A stretch of DNA of 64,000 nucleotides from Hetaerina americana (Eukaryota; Arthropoda; Insecta; Odonata; Calopterygidae). This document shows, one piece after another, positions 21,960 through 34,149 of this stretch. Below the pieces are notes generated by a model. That model saw nothing but the letters and a program-made list of their open reading frames with translations, ran no database searches and was not told the origin of the DNA. The DNA lies in contig JAKTNV010000011.1 in NCBI GenBank assembly GCA_022747635.1, positions 16,591,975 through 16,655,974 of the forward strand, given 5' to 3'. A program made the translations under genes and the position numbers. Numbering within the stretch: the first letter of the stretch is position 1; each line of letters begins with the position of its first letter.

Positions 21960-24900
21960 GTCAACTAATTTTGTATGAATGATGCATTTACATTCGAATT
22001 GCCAGTGTGGGAAATGTATTGGTGTTTTAAGTGAGTTGAATTCATACCACTGGGGTTTTTCATATCCATATTTTATAACTGCCTTTAACTCTAAAAATTT
22101 AGCTTTAAAAATAATTCAGGCTCACTGCGGAAGATTTTTATCCAATGGTTAGAGACTCAGGGAATTCCAGACACGTATAAAGTTCAGCGTATTTTTATGG
22201 GTACTTGCATACAAATGATTTATTAGAGGCTCAAAAATTTGTTTCTACTTGTAAATATGAATCACAATTTTGTGTAACAAATAATTAAATATATGTTGTT
22301 GATTAATTTCATAAATATTTGTTATTATTACAAATGCTATTAAACTTGTTTGCTATATTTTGTTTTGTTGAAGTCAGACCTCATTTGCTGATGACATATT
22401 CATTAGATCCATTTGCTTATTCTCATTGTGTGTCTGTTTGCTCACAGCATAAATAATTTTATTTATACTGTGAAAGAAATTATGTAAAAAAACAAAGATA
22501 ACCATTCTCGGGATTACTTCACTGCCCCATGCTTTCTGTCAGCAAGCTAATCTTAATGATTTAAAGCATTCCCTGAGATGATTACATTTTAAATTGCCAG
22601 CTTTTTCACCTATTGTAAATACCAAGCATTCTTTTATTCTCCCCCAAACATATCAAAACCATTTACTGATGTTTAAGGTAAAGTTGACAATTCTTAAATA
22701 AAGTAGAATGCACCTTTTAAAGTGTAATACCTGTGAAGTGTTTGATATAGGGCAGGCTGGAAAAGTTTTAATATTAGGGTAGAAGAAAATTTATGAGAAA
22801 CTGGTTTGGATGTACATACCATCTCACTTTGTCGCAAGGCATCTGACAGAGTCGTCACATTCAGCAAAGTTTGTTCCTGAAATCTAGTATGATGAATATG
22901 AAAACTGTATGTCCTGGAACTAGTGGAATTCATGCTGCAGCATAAGATTGTATGTTTTGAATGGCTTGATAATTAATTCTCCTACTCGGCTCCAAGCTTC
23001 AATATCTCCACATTTGGGCAATAACGATTCATGCTCAGACATTAACTATTCCATCACAAACTAACACTGTCCACCCTGCTTATTTAGTTTATATATACCC
23101 CAATCCAAACTAAAAACTTGTGTTGTAGATGAGGATGATAATGTGAAAGCATTGCAACAAGTTTTAAGGACTGAGCAAAAGAGGAAAATTACTATTTCTC
23201 TATTTCACAATACTTTTACAATATTCATAATGAGGTAGTTTTCTTGGGTGTTCCACTAGGTCAGGTGGAAGGCCCGAGAAAACTTCATAAAGTTGATATG
23301 CCGGGAAAGCACCTGATCACACTTATTCAAAATTAGGTTATTATTTTCTGAATTTTCAAGTTTTTCACGCAATTTAGGGGGAGCTTCTGTAACTGAGTTC
23401 AACTGTGTTTTTTTGGTAGGGAGTTTTTTGAATGAAAGAAGAATACTATGTGTTTTTCACAAAAGTTTTTTATTTGGTAATACCAGTTTCAACGCATGTG
23501 GGTCATCCTCAGCTACCCTCTGGTTAAGGGTGTTTTGGGTGCTATAGTATGTGTATTAATGCTATAGATACTCCCCTGAGTCAACTTATCAAGATAGTGA
23601 CCCCAATGCATAATTTGAGGCTGTAAAATAGCACCAAGACTAACTCACATCCGAGGCCTGAGTTATCCTGAATTACACCCTATTTAAAAAATTCTATCTC
23701 TTTTGCTCCATTCCTATGTTTTACTGCTTAGTCAAAGCTGTGTAAGTTCTAATGTTGATTATTTTTAATCAGTTTAATGACGTGATACATTTAATGCAAT
23801 ATAAGGTGATGTGTTTCAACATATGCAGGTTGCATGTGTTAAAACAAACCACCTGCGAGGAGGTTCCTGCTGTGAAAAATTTCTCCACCTGCATCTTATG
23901 TGGAGATTCATGTTTTATATTCTTCGGAGAGGCTGGCACATAATGATCCTTCTGGTGAAGGTTTTAGTATTACAGCCACAAATCAGGAAATTATTTTATT
24001 GCTGTGAGCCAGCATATAGCTCTATTGAAATTCTATGCTGTTGATTATATTATCTTGATGACTTACTGCATCATTATGTTATTTTCTGTGCATTGATATG
24101 ACATTATAAGTAATGCAGTAGGTAAATTATAGCTATAGGCATTTGAAAACCTGGTGGTACTTGCCTGTATGAGACATGATATCAGTATACATGGAAGAGG
24201 ATATCTGAGCGAGCAGAGGGGGGCGAAGAGCACATGATAGGAAGAGCTGTCAGATTATTTGTATCAACCCTGAGGAAGGCATCAAGGCTAACTACGATAT
24301 CCCCTGTGCACAATATTTTTTTCCTAACTAACTTATTGTGCCTTCTTGTAAATGCATCTGTTGTTCTATTTCTTTTCACTGCTGCAGTTTTATTGTTCCC
24401 TCTGTATAAATAATTGGCATTGGGTGGCCAAATAAGAGTAAAAATCATTTTGCAAGATTAACTCAAATCATAGCATTCAAAAATAGTAGATAATATGCAT
24501 TTTTGTTTGCAATTTTTAAAACTTGCTTTAAGTACCTGATTACCCATTAGTATTGCCCTTTGGTTATTATTTTTTCTATTACATTTTACTAAGCCCTCCT
24601 GTACGTGCCATTATTATATTTAAATGACCAATTAAGATTTTTAGTGGTAGTTAGCAAAAGAAATTTGCCCATAGAATGTGTTACTTGTCCCTAGCAATCA
24701 GTCACACACCAATTATGCTGCATGAAGCACTTAATTACTCCACCCACATTGGTACTCATACGTAATCATGAACAACCGTTTAAACAATGCAGTAATAAAC
24801 CTTGTGTATAATTACTGACTGGTGAAGAAACAATGAAATGGTGCTCACCCATCAATTCCCCCCAAAATCATGTAATAATTTAACAGCAGCCCTGTATTCA

Positions 24901-27877
24901 ACTTTCATAGTGTCTTTTTAATATGAATGTTAGAATCCTTATGTTATCTATGCTCATTGTCATGATGTTACTTTTCACCTTGACCATGGACTGCATTCAT
25001 TGTACTTGAAAGGTTTGTTTAAATTTTACTCCACCCGACTTGTTACTGGCCTGTTCTGCTTATGCAGGGAATAATACACATGCAGTTTGTGTCATTACAT
25101 AAAAAACTGGGGGAGACATTTTTCTTATTTCTTCCTTTTCGTTAATCCAGACTTGCTCAGGAGTTACAAAAACCTAAAGAGCACTCCACCACTCCTGTTT
25201 ATTGTTGGTCCACCATGATGAATTCTGGCCTGATGTAATCCAGTCAGAGTTGGGTGGAATGCCTACTAGCAACAACTTACGCTTAGCCTTGATTGGTTAA
25301 TTTAAAAATTTTATAATGAAACTTATTTACTGCAGATTCAGTGAGAAATATCACTGTCAAAATGTGTGAAAGAGAATTGGTTTCTCCTCTCGTGGAAGAC
25401 CGATTAGGTGTGCTATTATTTTTATTTATGGAAGACAAAATTTACTTCTATGGGAGTGTGCTGATATAATTTGAAAAAATAAAATTTTGTTAAGTTTTGC
25501 TGAATTTGATTTTAAATGACTGGTTTTGTCAAACAGTGACATCATCAGGTGTCCTGATGACTTTGACTATTCGTTGGGATCAGCCACTGTAAATAAAATT
25601 CAGTAGAACTGATGCAATTTTAATTTTTCATATGTTATAATGAAGTATCATAAAGTTGGTAGATTTCATATGATGTAGCCTCTGTAGTTCCAATTGCGAG
25701 ACAGGTACAATTGTGTACTCTCATAGCATTTGAAGTAGGATGAGTATGTGGTGATAAGAAATGAGGGAATCATGAAGGTTTTATGCTATACATTTAGATT
25801 GTTCCACAGTTGAATGTCACATTTATTGGCACAATCTGATTATGAATTGATAAAAAAGAAGAAAATTCTATACCAGCTCGATTAATTATTAAAATGAGTA
25901 TTAAATGGATCCTTCATAGGGGTTTCTGCACACGCTGTGTTACCAGAAGAGGAGTTTGTGGAGAAATAAAGGTTGATAGATTACTCATTTGAATAATATC
26001 TTGTATATTTTTTAATCCAATGTATATTTTTTATGAGAGGTCAAACTTTTATAGTTGTGAAGATAGACTGAATGAAATTGTCCTCAGAAATGTAAGGTGC
26101 TATAAATGCACCTTAACTGGTGAATATTGTGCTTACTTAGAGGAAAACCATGTACATAATTTTTTAGCCAGTTGTTTTGCTTTTATCACTCCATGAAGAC
26201 ATCCATACCGGAATTGGTGTGTTGGGGTGATTCAAACTGGCATTTCTTGTGACGGCGCATGGAAATAGAATTGTCATCCATCATTGACATTCCCTTAACT
26301 TTACGACATTTACCGATGTAGGCATACATATCATCCGAACCGTAAAGAGGCAAAAATATTGAAACACATTTTGTGTGTGTTTAAGAGCCTGAAGCCTTAA
26401 AATCAAAATAACCTATTAAGTATACAAGGACAAATTACATCTGGTCAAATAAAAGATCATCATATTTTTAATTCTTTATTTTCAAATTGCTTCAAGTTAA
26501 TATGGGGAAAATTGGTGAACATGATATGTGTGAGAGACTGAATAATAGGTACTTGGGTGTTAAAATAATTTTCACTGGCTGAACTCCTTAGTCCTGGCAT
26601 AACCATCAAACTGATAATAATAAATCTGTCATGCTTTTAATAATCCATGCCTAAATAAATGTGTTTTTATTATTTGACTTGGGACAAGCTTTTACATAGT
26701 ATTTGCTGATATTTCAGTGTTTTTTTACCAAATGAAGTTGCCAATTATGTATAAATTTAATTGTGTTTTAATGTTTTCACTGTATTCCTTTCATACCTTG
26801 ATGATAACTAGGTATTAAATCTCACTTGACCATTTTATTTGTACAAATATTCTCAATTCCATTTTTGTAATGATTAGTTTATGCTGTTTACTATGGGTCA
26901 GTTTGATCCTGCAATTTCTTCATTGGTTTTAAAAACTTGTCCATTTATTGAATATCCAAGTTAAATTATTTACAACCTTAGTGATGGTTTCTCTATGGCA
27001 TAACTTCATCTTTCAAGTTATGATTAACTTGCAGGTGATATGCAGCCATGGAGATGAATGCAAAAACTGTTTTTGTATATTTGCATATTTATCTTTAAAA
27101 ATTGGTATGTTTCACTCTTGGGACACAAGTTATTGGTTGAAATATACCTGTAAACTTAGTAAAATGGTTCAAATGTCATCAGTGTCCAGGACATCTTGAA
27201 AAAACATTCTTTTTCTGATCTTATTGAGAATTAACGTTATTTGTGAAATATATGGTAATCAAAGAGTGTCATATTAAAAATTATCTGATGTATAAAATTT
27301 TACCCATAGAGCTTTACTGAATTTCAGGCAAAAATATGATAAAAAGTATCTGAGTATATATTTGAGAACTCCCTTTCAGAAAGAAAATTCGTTTGGAATT
27401 AGAATGTGTATGCATCAAGAACCATCATGAATTTCGAGTCCTTTGAGAACTTTTGGATTGCAATTAAAGTTATTTTCTTCTTGTCATTATTCAAGGATTT
27501 GAAAATTTGTGACTGAAATTGAAGTAGGTACGTGAAAAGTAAGTGTTTGAATTCTGGCAAATGATTTTGATTTAAATTCAAAACACAACTTGGTATCAAG
27601 CAATTGTCATCATAAGAAATTAAAAGATAACAATATAAATGACTATCGTTGTAGCCGCTTTAATCATTTTGGTGAAACATATTTCAGTGGTCCTCTGTAA
27701 GGCCTTTGGCATTTTAAAATGTCGTATGAATGTTAACATGGTATAACAAAAATACATTTGTAAAACATAACAATATATACAGTTGTTCCAATTGATATAC
27801 AAGAACATTCCAAGGGAAATAGTACAAAAAGACTTTGTACATTGTATTTCAGCTGGAGGAAGGCATTATTTTATTGT
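21960..27877. other. Intergenic DNA between DERA and the cuticular gene
   Basis: No gene recognised in either strand over 5.9 kb. It starts with the DERA 3' UTR; AATAAA occurs at 22697-22702. Short repeats with a TTTCAACGCAT/GTCATC core lie near 23480-23525 and, degenerate, near 25518-25550. A motif resembling a PLE tail, CTGAGGAAGGCATCAAGGCT, starts at 24270. The 88-codon frame at 24182-24448 (minus) is antisense to this and not a gene. Confidence 0.5.
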
Positions 27878-30800
27878 TCATAGAACTTCGTGCTTGCCAA
27901 AATTACCGCCATCTGCACTGAATCCATTTTTGGGATCTGCAGAATAATGGACTACCTGGAGTTTCCCATGCTTGTCATAGAATCCAAAATGTCCTTTGAC
28001 ATTTCCATCGTCATCTCTCTGCTCATATCGGAAGTGCCTGTCAGGACTGAAAAGGTATTATATGGTTATAATTTTTTTAATTTCAGTATGCCCTTAATGA
28101 GAAATGTTACATATTAGTGTAGAAACCATGATCAGGACAATTTTTTTGATTTGCATGGGAAAAGAGATGATGAAATATGGGTCAAATTCCGTGAGATACT
28201 GAGCCAGTCAAATCGTTTTCGTATATTCTGATAAGTTTTGATTTGAGGTTTACAAGATGTTCAATACAGAATTTTCTAGCCATTTCAATGAGGGGTGTTA
28301 ATATTAAATTACTAATGAGCCATATATATGACATGCAAAGAAATATATCTTTTTTATTTATTTGGATTTTTTAATAATGTGCTTAAATGCTAATTGTATA
28401 TCAACACACTGCCAATGTTGCCTCTTGTTTTATTATTAAAATTCTTTGTTTATCCCATGGATATTAAATATTTTCCATTCCTAGCTATCTGCTGACTTTA
28501 TCGGTGTAATCTGATGTGCTCAAGAAATGTGTAAATTTGACTAAAAAGATGGAAAGCTTGGTTGAGATGATGGTAAAGTAGGCAATATGGAGAGGACCTA
28601 ATTAACATAGATGAATATTTTAAAGTACCTAACTGTATCTCTTGGAATTGTGATGAATTTTTTGAAGATATTTTAATGCATTCATAGGATAATCCCTGGT
28701 AGAATAGAACTGATGGGACATTTCCTGGAAAATAGTGATGTGATACTAATCAATCTATAATATTAGCTCAAATAAAATACAGGGAAGCAGTCTGTGGAAG
28801 TAATGTGCTTGATGACTCACATCTTCCCTCTAACAAGTCTTATTTGAAAGAAAAAGGAAATTTAAAATGGCCCATGCATATATTTATGGTGAAGATCTAT
28901 TTCTAGAATGGACAAATAACTTTATTAGCTCTTGCCTCTTATATCACTTGATCCCTTTGCTATTTTAAATTAATACAACCTTAAGCTAATGTCTTCTAAC
29001 AAACTTTCAGGGCAGTTTGCATGGCTAGATAATGATACACCTTCACAAAACTTAAACATTCTGAGTATTGTGATAAAAAACACAACCTGTGTAGCCAGTT
29101 AGTACACCTTGTATATATGGGCTCTCTTTTTAGGGATACATTTTTTTATTTTTACACATCCACTAATGAGGGAATCTCTAGAGGAAGTGCCTACACAGCC
29201 TGTGAAGCTGTCGTCGCATGCTGTGTTGTAGGCATTTCCTCTTGGGATGCCCTCTTTTGTGGATAAATGGGAAGTTTTGGTCCACACAACGATATATATT
29301 ATAGGCTTTTCTGTTATTTGCCTCAAATAAGTGACCACATGAAATCTTATTGTTGGGAAATAAAAGGAATTGCAAAAGTGTGTCAAAAAGCATGTTAATC
29401 TTTAAATTTATTCAGAACAAATTCTAAGTCCTGTAATAATCTTTAATGTTGGTCATAATACTCTTTGGATGTTAGTTATTATTTTGTTGGTTTGTGCTAG
29501 CTGAACATATGTAGTGGCTTTTCTGCTCCTTGGGTTTCTAAAAACTACTTCTGATTTTAATGCCTTTTGCAAGACTGAAATAGAGTTTTTTTTATTGCAT
29601 TTACTAGTCAGAATCCATAACCTTTGGGTTATCAGATGAGTTTATTTTTCAACGGATTTATGATTTGGCTCTATTTGTACTTTAAAAAAATTATAGATTC
29701 ACTTTACATTGTCACCATCGGGTATCAAAGGGATATTGTCATTGAGAGACATGGCCATTAATAAACTGTTGGTGGCTCATACTATGTTCGCTGAATGAAC
29801 AAAGTTATTTATGTTGAATTTCAGTTAAGTTAATAGACGCAATGATGTCCATATTTAGTTTTTGCACTCACCCTTTTCCTGTGTCGTAGCCAAAACGGTA
29901 AGACTTGGGACCCTTTTCCCCATGTATATGAAATGCTACCCTATCTCCGCTGCCGCTGCTAATGGGGTGAGCAGTTTCATGTCCCACAAAGCCATGATGT
30001 GATCCTGCTGCTTCTGCAGCAAAGAGTGGAGTAAATCCGCTACCCGATGCCTCCTTGAAAGATAGAATTTCATATAATTTTTCATAATCTCAAGTATTAT
30101 CATAATAATCACGTTTTCAAGTGTTTGGCGCCTAGAATAGTAAATTTTGAAAAACATTATTATTCAGTGATGAGTAAGCTAATATTTATAAATTATTCTT
30201 GTTCTTTCTTTGTCCTTTCCTCAGCTCTTGGTCTGAGAAGAAATTAGATTTTGATTTATTATTTGTATCTGAGTTTATTCATTCACTAAGGTATTCCTTA
30301 TTTTTAATTGATGGCCCTAATTTTCTAGCTCGATTTGTGTGTGTAATTATTCTAACATTCTTTTAGTCCTTTTGCTGTTCACTGCTGACCATCAGTTCTA
30401 TTGAATCCATAATATCTTTTTCCACTCGTATTTTTATTCTGTCTTGTTTGATATTTTCTCATCTCAGTTAATGTGGAAATACTTCCCTATTCCTCTCCCA
30501 AAATTGATAATATTTTCAGTCATATATATTTAAAAACAAATCATTTGAGTGAATTTTCTTATTTAGTAATTCAGCTATTTTTCTAATTTTTTGGAATCAG
30601 TTAGCTTTCATGATCTCATTACCTAATGGTATCTCAGACATGATTCACACAGCTAACTTGATGAGGAATTCAATATTGAATAAAAAATTGTCTTTCGGAA
30701 GTATTTGAGAAAGCTAGTCATCTAATTGTTAGAATGGATTATAATATAGAATTAAAGATATTGCCTAACTATCCCCTTTTTTTGCTTATTTTTTATAAGT

Positions 30801-33725
30801 TTTTGCTGAGGAATACAGCCGTTATAATTTGAATGTTTGGGTGGAAAATGTATAAAATAAGATGCAGCAATGATGTTTCTTAGAAGTTCTTAGAATACTG
30901 TATGTATGTGAACTTAAAGAGATGATATGTATTGCGTCTTTTCAAATTTCTCAACCGTGCCGTGTTGTGTTATAGTGACAATGTTTCTCTAGAATTATAG
31001 TTAACATTTTCAGGGTGTGTGAACTACGTTCAAAGAAATTGTGCATAAATTTGTTGACGTCAGTTGCATTTAGGGGAATATTGCTACTATAAAATAGTAT
31101 GATGTGGCAGTTTTTTAGACAAAAATTTACCTGAATCTCCGCAGTGAAATCCTTATGTTCTTGTTTTGTGTTAAACGGAATATGTTTCAGTTTTCTTACT
31201 TTTGCTTCCAAGTTTTTGGGTGAATTCTCTGTCGGTCAAGGATCAAATTCTGGAGCTTAATTAGTGCGTAGGGTGATATCTAAAAGAATTGAGTAATATT
31301 TATCTTCAATATATAATTAGCTGTAAAAGAAGTGGGTGCACTTAAAAAAACATGCTGTGTTTACTGTTGGGTAGATATTTTCATGTATAATGTTGCATTG
31401 AAAAATATGTTTTTACATTACCCAAGGGGATAAATTTTGTATCGGCAAATAGTGTGTATGAATGGACCGTAGATCTCCCAAGTACAGTTCAGTACGATGT
31501 AAACGTTTATGATACGAGTTATCTATTCAATTGCCGCGTGATTAACTTGTACACTTCGGCAAGAGGGCACACTTGGCAGTAGTACCTGCTGGTGGTTGTG
31601 GGCATATGGTTTTGGTCCCTCCACGAACTTGGGAGAATCCTCAGCTGCCGCGAAGAGTTCGGGGGCCTTGGACGCCGGGGGTGTGGCTGGCTTAGGATAC
31701 CGCGCCTCCACGGGCAGGGGCTCGTATGGCGAGACCCCTCCCGGATACTTCTTGTTCTTGGGTTGCTTGCGGTGATGCGTCCTCAGGACGTCGTCCACGC
31801 GAGCCTCGGGCTCAACCTGCACCTCGTCGTCCCTCAGCTCCTTGTTGGTCGTGGACGAGAGGACCACGAGCTGCTTCCGATGCTTCTCGAGGCTCTTAGG
31901 CTTGATCTTCTTCCCGTCGGCCGGCCCGGGGATCCATTTCTTGGGGTAGGCGGGCCCTCCCTTCACCTGTTTAGTCTTCGCTGCTTGCTGCTGCAGCAGT
32001 GAAGGAAGCAGTTGCCTGGGCGCCGAAGCCTGGTTAAGGAAATAGATTAAGGTGTGGATTACGTATTTGTATCTGTCATTTCGGCTCTTCTTATTTAATA
32101 TTTTAACGGAGCATAATTATAGTGGGCTTGGAGATACAATACTTCAACTCGCCACATTCCTCCAAATAAAAGGAATTATCAGGAAAATTGGACATGAGCG
32201 GAATGTATGGTCGAGAATGTAGCGATTGCCAGGCTATTCACGTTGGGCAGATAGTTCGTGGACTTTGGGAAAGAATGAAGGAACATGCAGTAAACTTTAT
32301 TCCCGAAAAGGGAATGACATTTAGGTATTTGCCAAATACCACCTTGAAGCAAAGCGCGGGAGTAATTTTTGTCCGAAGATGTTACCCCAAGATAGTACAG
32401 TAAGGGCCTCAAGGTCGGCTGTATGGAAAAAATGAATTTTTTAAAAAATCTTGCAGAGTTAAACAGGATTAAAAACTTAGTAAAGACGTTCAATATTCCT
32501 CCCCATTGCAACATTCGGATACAAATACGCTCCCTTCATCCTGGGCTTCCCTCTCTTTTACCTTCCATAAAGTTCCAAGCGAGGATTTCCAACTCACCCG
32601 TATCCCTAACGCTTCCCCTAGTGATTTTCTCTTTTCTCCTCCAAGTGTCATTATTTAAACCTGGCCACGTCTTGTAACCCCACCTGATTATGTAGAGATT
32701 CTACGAAACCTATATCGTGTTGTCCTAAATAACTTTCCAGCAGGAAAACAAAGTCACGCGTTTTAATTAAAATTTGAAAAGAGTTCCACAAAGTTAAACC
32801 GAATTCAGTGAGCCTTATTAAAATTATAAGTAGGTAAAAATTTTTATAAAAGACCAGTGAAAACTTGCATACGGAGCTTAGCTTTGTACAGCTCCTTAAC
32901 TATGTCTTTTAGGCAAGGGTGTTAGCTTAAATTAGAAGATTTCAAGAGATGGATATGGAAAAAAACAAAAGGGATAGAAAGAGAAACGACGTGGTAGCAA
33001 GCGTCATGGTAGGAAAAGATTGTTTGTCAGTAGGAATTCAAAGAAGGCAGGACAAGTGGGCATTTCAGTGGAGATGAAATGTTGAAGACGGTGGTGTTTG
33101 GGGGAGGGGGGTGTTGGATAAGAGAATCGGAGGGCGTAAAAGATTTTGTATGTTGGACGGACTAAAGGGAGGCAGATAATTTGCTGAAGCCTGAAACAAT
33201 AGAATATATTAGAAAATTTGCTATTTTGAAGGGAATGATTTATTTTGAAGTTGGATTTAATGTGTTTTGTGTAGTGTTTGTTCGGGATTATAGGCGTATA
33301 GCTGTAGTTAATCGCTGAATCAGTCAAAAACCCACCATGCCCGGTAGACCACTTATCAAGTTACTATGAAATACCTTGTTGGGCGTCGGTTGTTGCTTCT
33401 GGATTGGCGCGAACAGCGGAGGCAATTGCTCCCTCTGGGGGAAAGGGTCGGCGCTCGGCCTCTCCGGTACCTCCCAGGGCAGCGAGGCCAAGGGCGGTGG
33501 GGGCCTCTGGACAGTGGGCGATGACAGCAGGGCCGGCCTCCGCTCGCCCTGCTGCAGGGGTGGGGGTAGGAAGAATCCGGAAGGTATGGCGAGAACCCCG
33601 TGGGGGGATCCCTCTTTGGGGGCTGGGAATGCGTACTGGGGTGTGTGGAAGGGTATTGGCGTGGGGGGCGAGAAGTTGGCAAGGGTACCTTGGAGGAACA
33701 CCACCGCGAGGCACGCCAGGGACAT
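27878..33725 (-). CDS. RR-type (chitin-binding) cuticular protein, four visible exons, 5' end uncertain
   Basis: Minus-strand exons are 33725-33375, 32029-31586, 30053-29872 and 28046-27878 (stop TGA). All junctions are GT/AG and in phase, giving 381 residues from the ATG at 33725. Residues 1-16, MSLACLAVVFLQGTLA, form a signal-peptide core. The ATG directly follows a strong acceptor (polypyrimidine then CAG) and lacks the usual basic n-region, so a short upstream exon probably supplies the true start, a common layout in insect cuticle genes. Residues 17-117 are proline-rich (QYAFPAPKEGSP, QRPPPPLASLP). Residues 118-265 are basic and charged (KHRKQLVVLSS, THHRKQPKNKKYPGG). Residues 314-373 carry an extended Rebers-Riddiford domain, YRFGYDTGKG joined to FRYEQRDDDGNVKGHFGFYD and GKLQVVHYSADPKNGF, which binds chitin; an exon junction splits it. 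The protein should be secreted into the cuticle. GC content is well above the surroundings. Confidence 0.88.
28047..29871. other. Cuticular gene intron (third visible)
   Basis: AT-rich intron without recognisable coding or repeat content by eye. The frames at 29099-29393 show no family similarity. Confidence 0.5.
30054..31585. other. Cuticular gene intron (second visible)
   Basis: AT-rich intron with nothing recognised; the 86-codon minus frame at 30951-31211 has no known motif. Confidence 0.5.
32185..32650 (+). mobile_element. Second Penelope-like relic (GIY-YIG), in the first visible cuticular intron
   Basis: The plus frame from 32188 reads GMYGRECSDCQAIHVGQIVR followed by GLWERMKEH, a GIY-YIG domain (consensus GVYKIxCxxCxxxYIGQTxRxxxxRxxEH) with Tyr-Ile of YIG changed to HVG. 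After a stop, 32423 onward gives MNFLKNLAELNRIKNLVKTF, matching the segment that follows the endonuclease in Penelope elements. It is distinct from the PLE family at 8.9 kb. Truncated at 5' and mutated; inactive. Confidence 0.7.
33035..33310 (+). mobile_element. RTE-like LINE 3' fragment, very decayed
   Basis: AGGCAGGACAAGTGGGCATT, ATGTTGAAGACGGTGG, TATGTTGGACGGACTAAAGG and GGGAGGCAGATAAT match in order the 3' blocks of the family seen at 60.7 kb. It lies in the first visible cuticular intron, opposite to the gene. Confidence 0.6.
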
Positions 33726-34035
33726 CTGAGATGGGGAAGAAAAAAGAAGAGGATGATAAAAAAATCAACTTAAAAAACACCAATTAAATGAATAGTTAAT
33801 TAAATTATTTCGTTTTGAAGATAGCCAATAAGTTGTTATCGAATGTGTTAAAAGAACTAGGAAAATTCGTGAGTTATAATAATGGAGTAACTGAATACTT
33901 GTAAGGTGACTGACTTCCAGTTATGTGTCAGCTCTGACACAAAATGTTTGTCGAAGTCTGCTTTGAATTTCCAGTTACGTTTACCACAGATTGTAGGTCC
34001 TCACTCAAGACATTCATCTACATCCAAATAATACC

Positions 34036-34075
34036 CCGCAAGCCACCGCAAGGGCATGTGGCGGGGGGTGTTAGG
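34036..34075 (+). repeat. CAAGCCACCG...GTGGCGGGGGGT hairpin repeat, best copy
   Basis: CCCCGCAAGCCACCGCAAGG then GCATGTGGCGGGGGGTGTT. The two halves pair (GCCACCGC against GTGGCGGG), giving a stable hairpin. Related copies are at 16.62 kb (minus), 50.38 kb and part of 40.03-40.07 kb. Confidence 0.6.
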
Positions 34076-34149
34076 TCACCACCCGCACATTCTTGTTTTA
34101 ATGTTTATTGGGAGCGGGTATAGAGTGAAACATTGGAGTCTCGCACCTG

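Noticed and set aside
24182..24448. 88-codon minus-strand frame
   Set aside because: No family similarity; antisense to a repeat-like tail.
31592..32002. 136-codon plus-strand frame
   Set aside because: Antisense shadow of the second visible cuticular exon.
33356..33787. Overlapping long frames on both strands over the first cuticular exon
   Set aside because: Shadows of the GC-rich coding exon; only the frame with a signal peptide and in-phase splice sites is kept.
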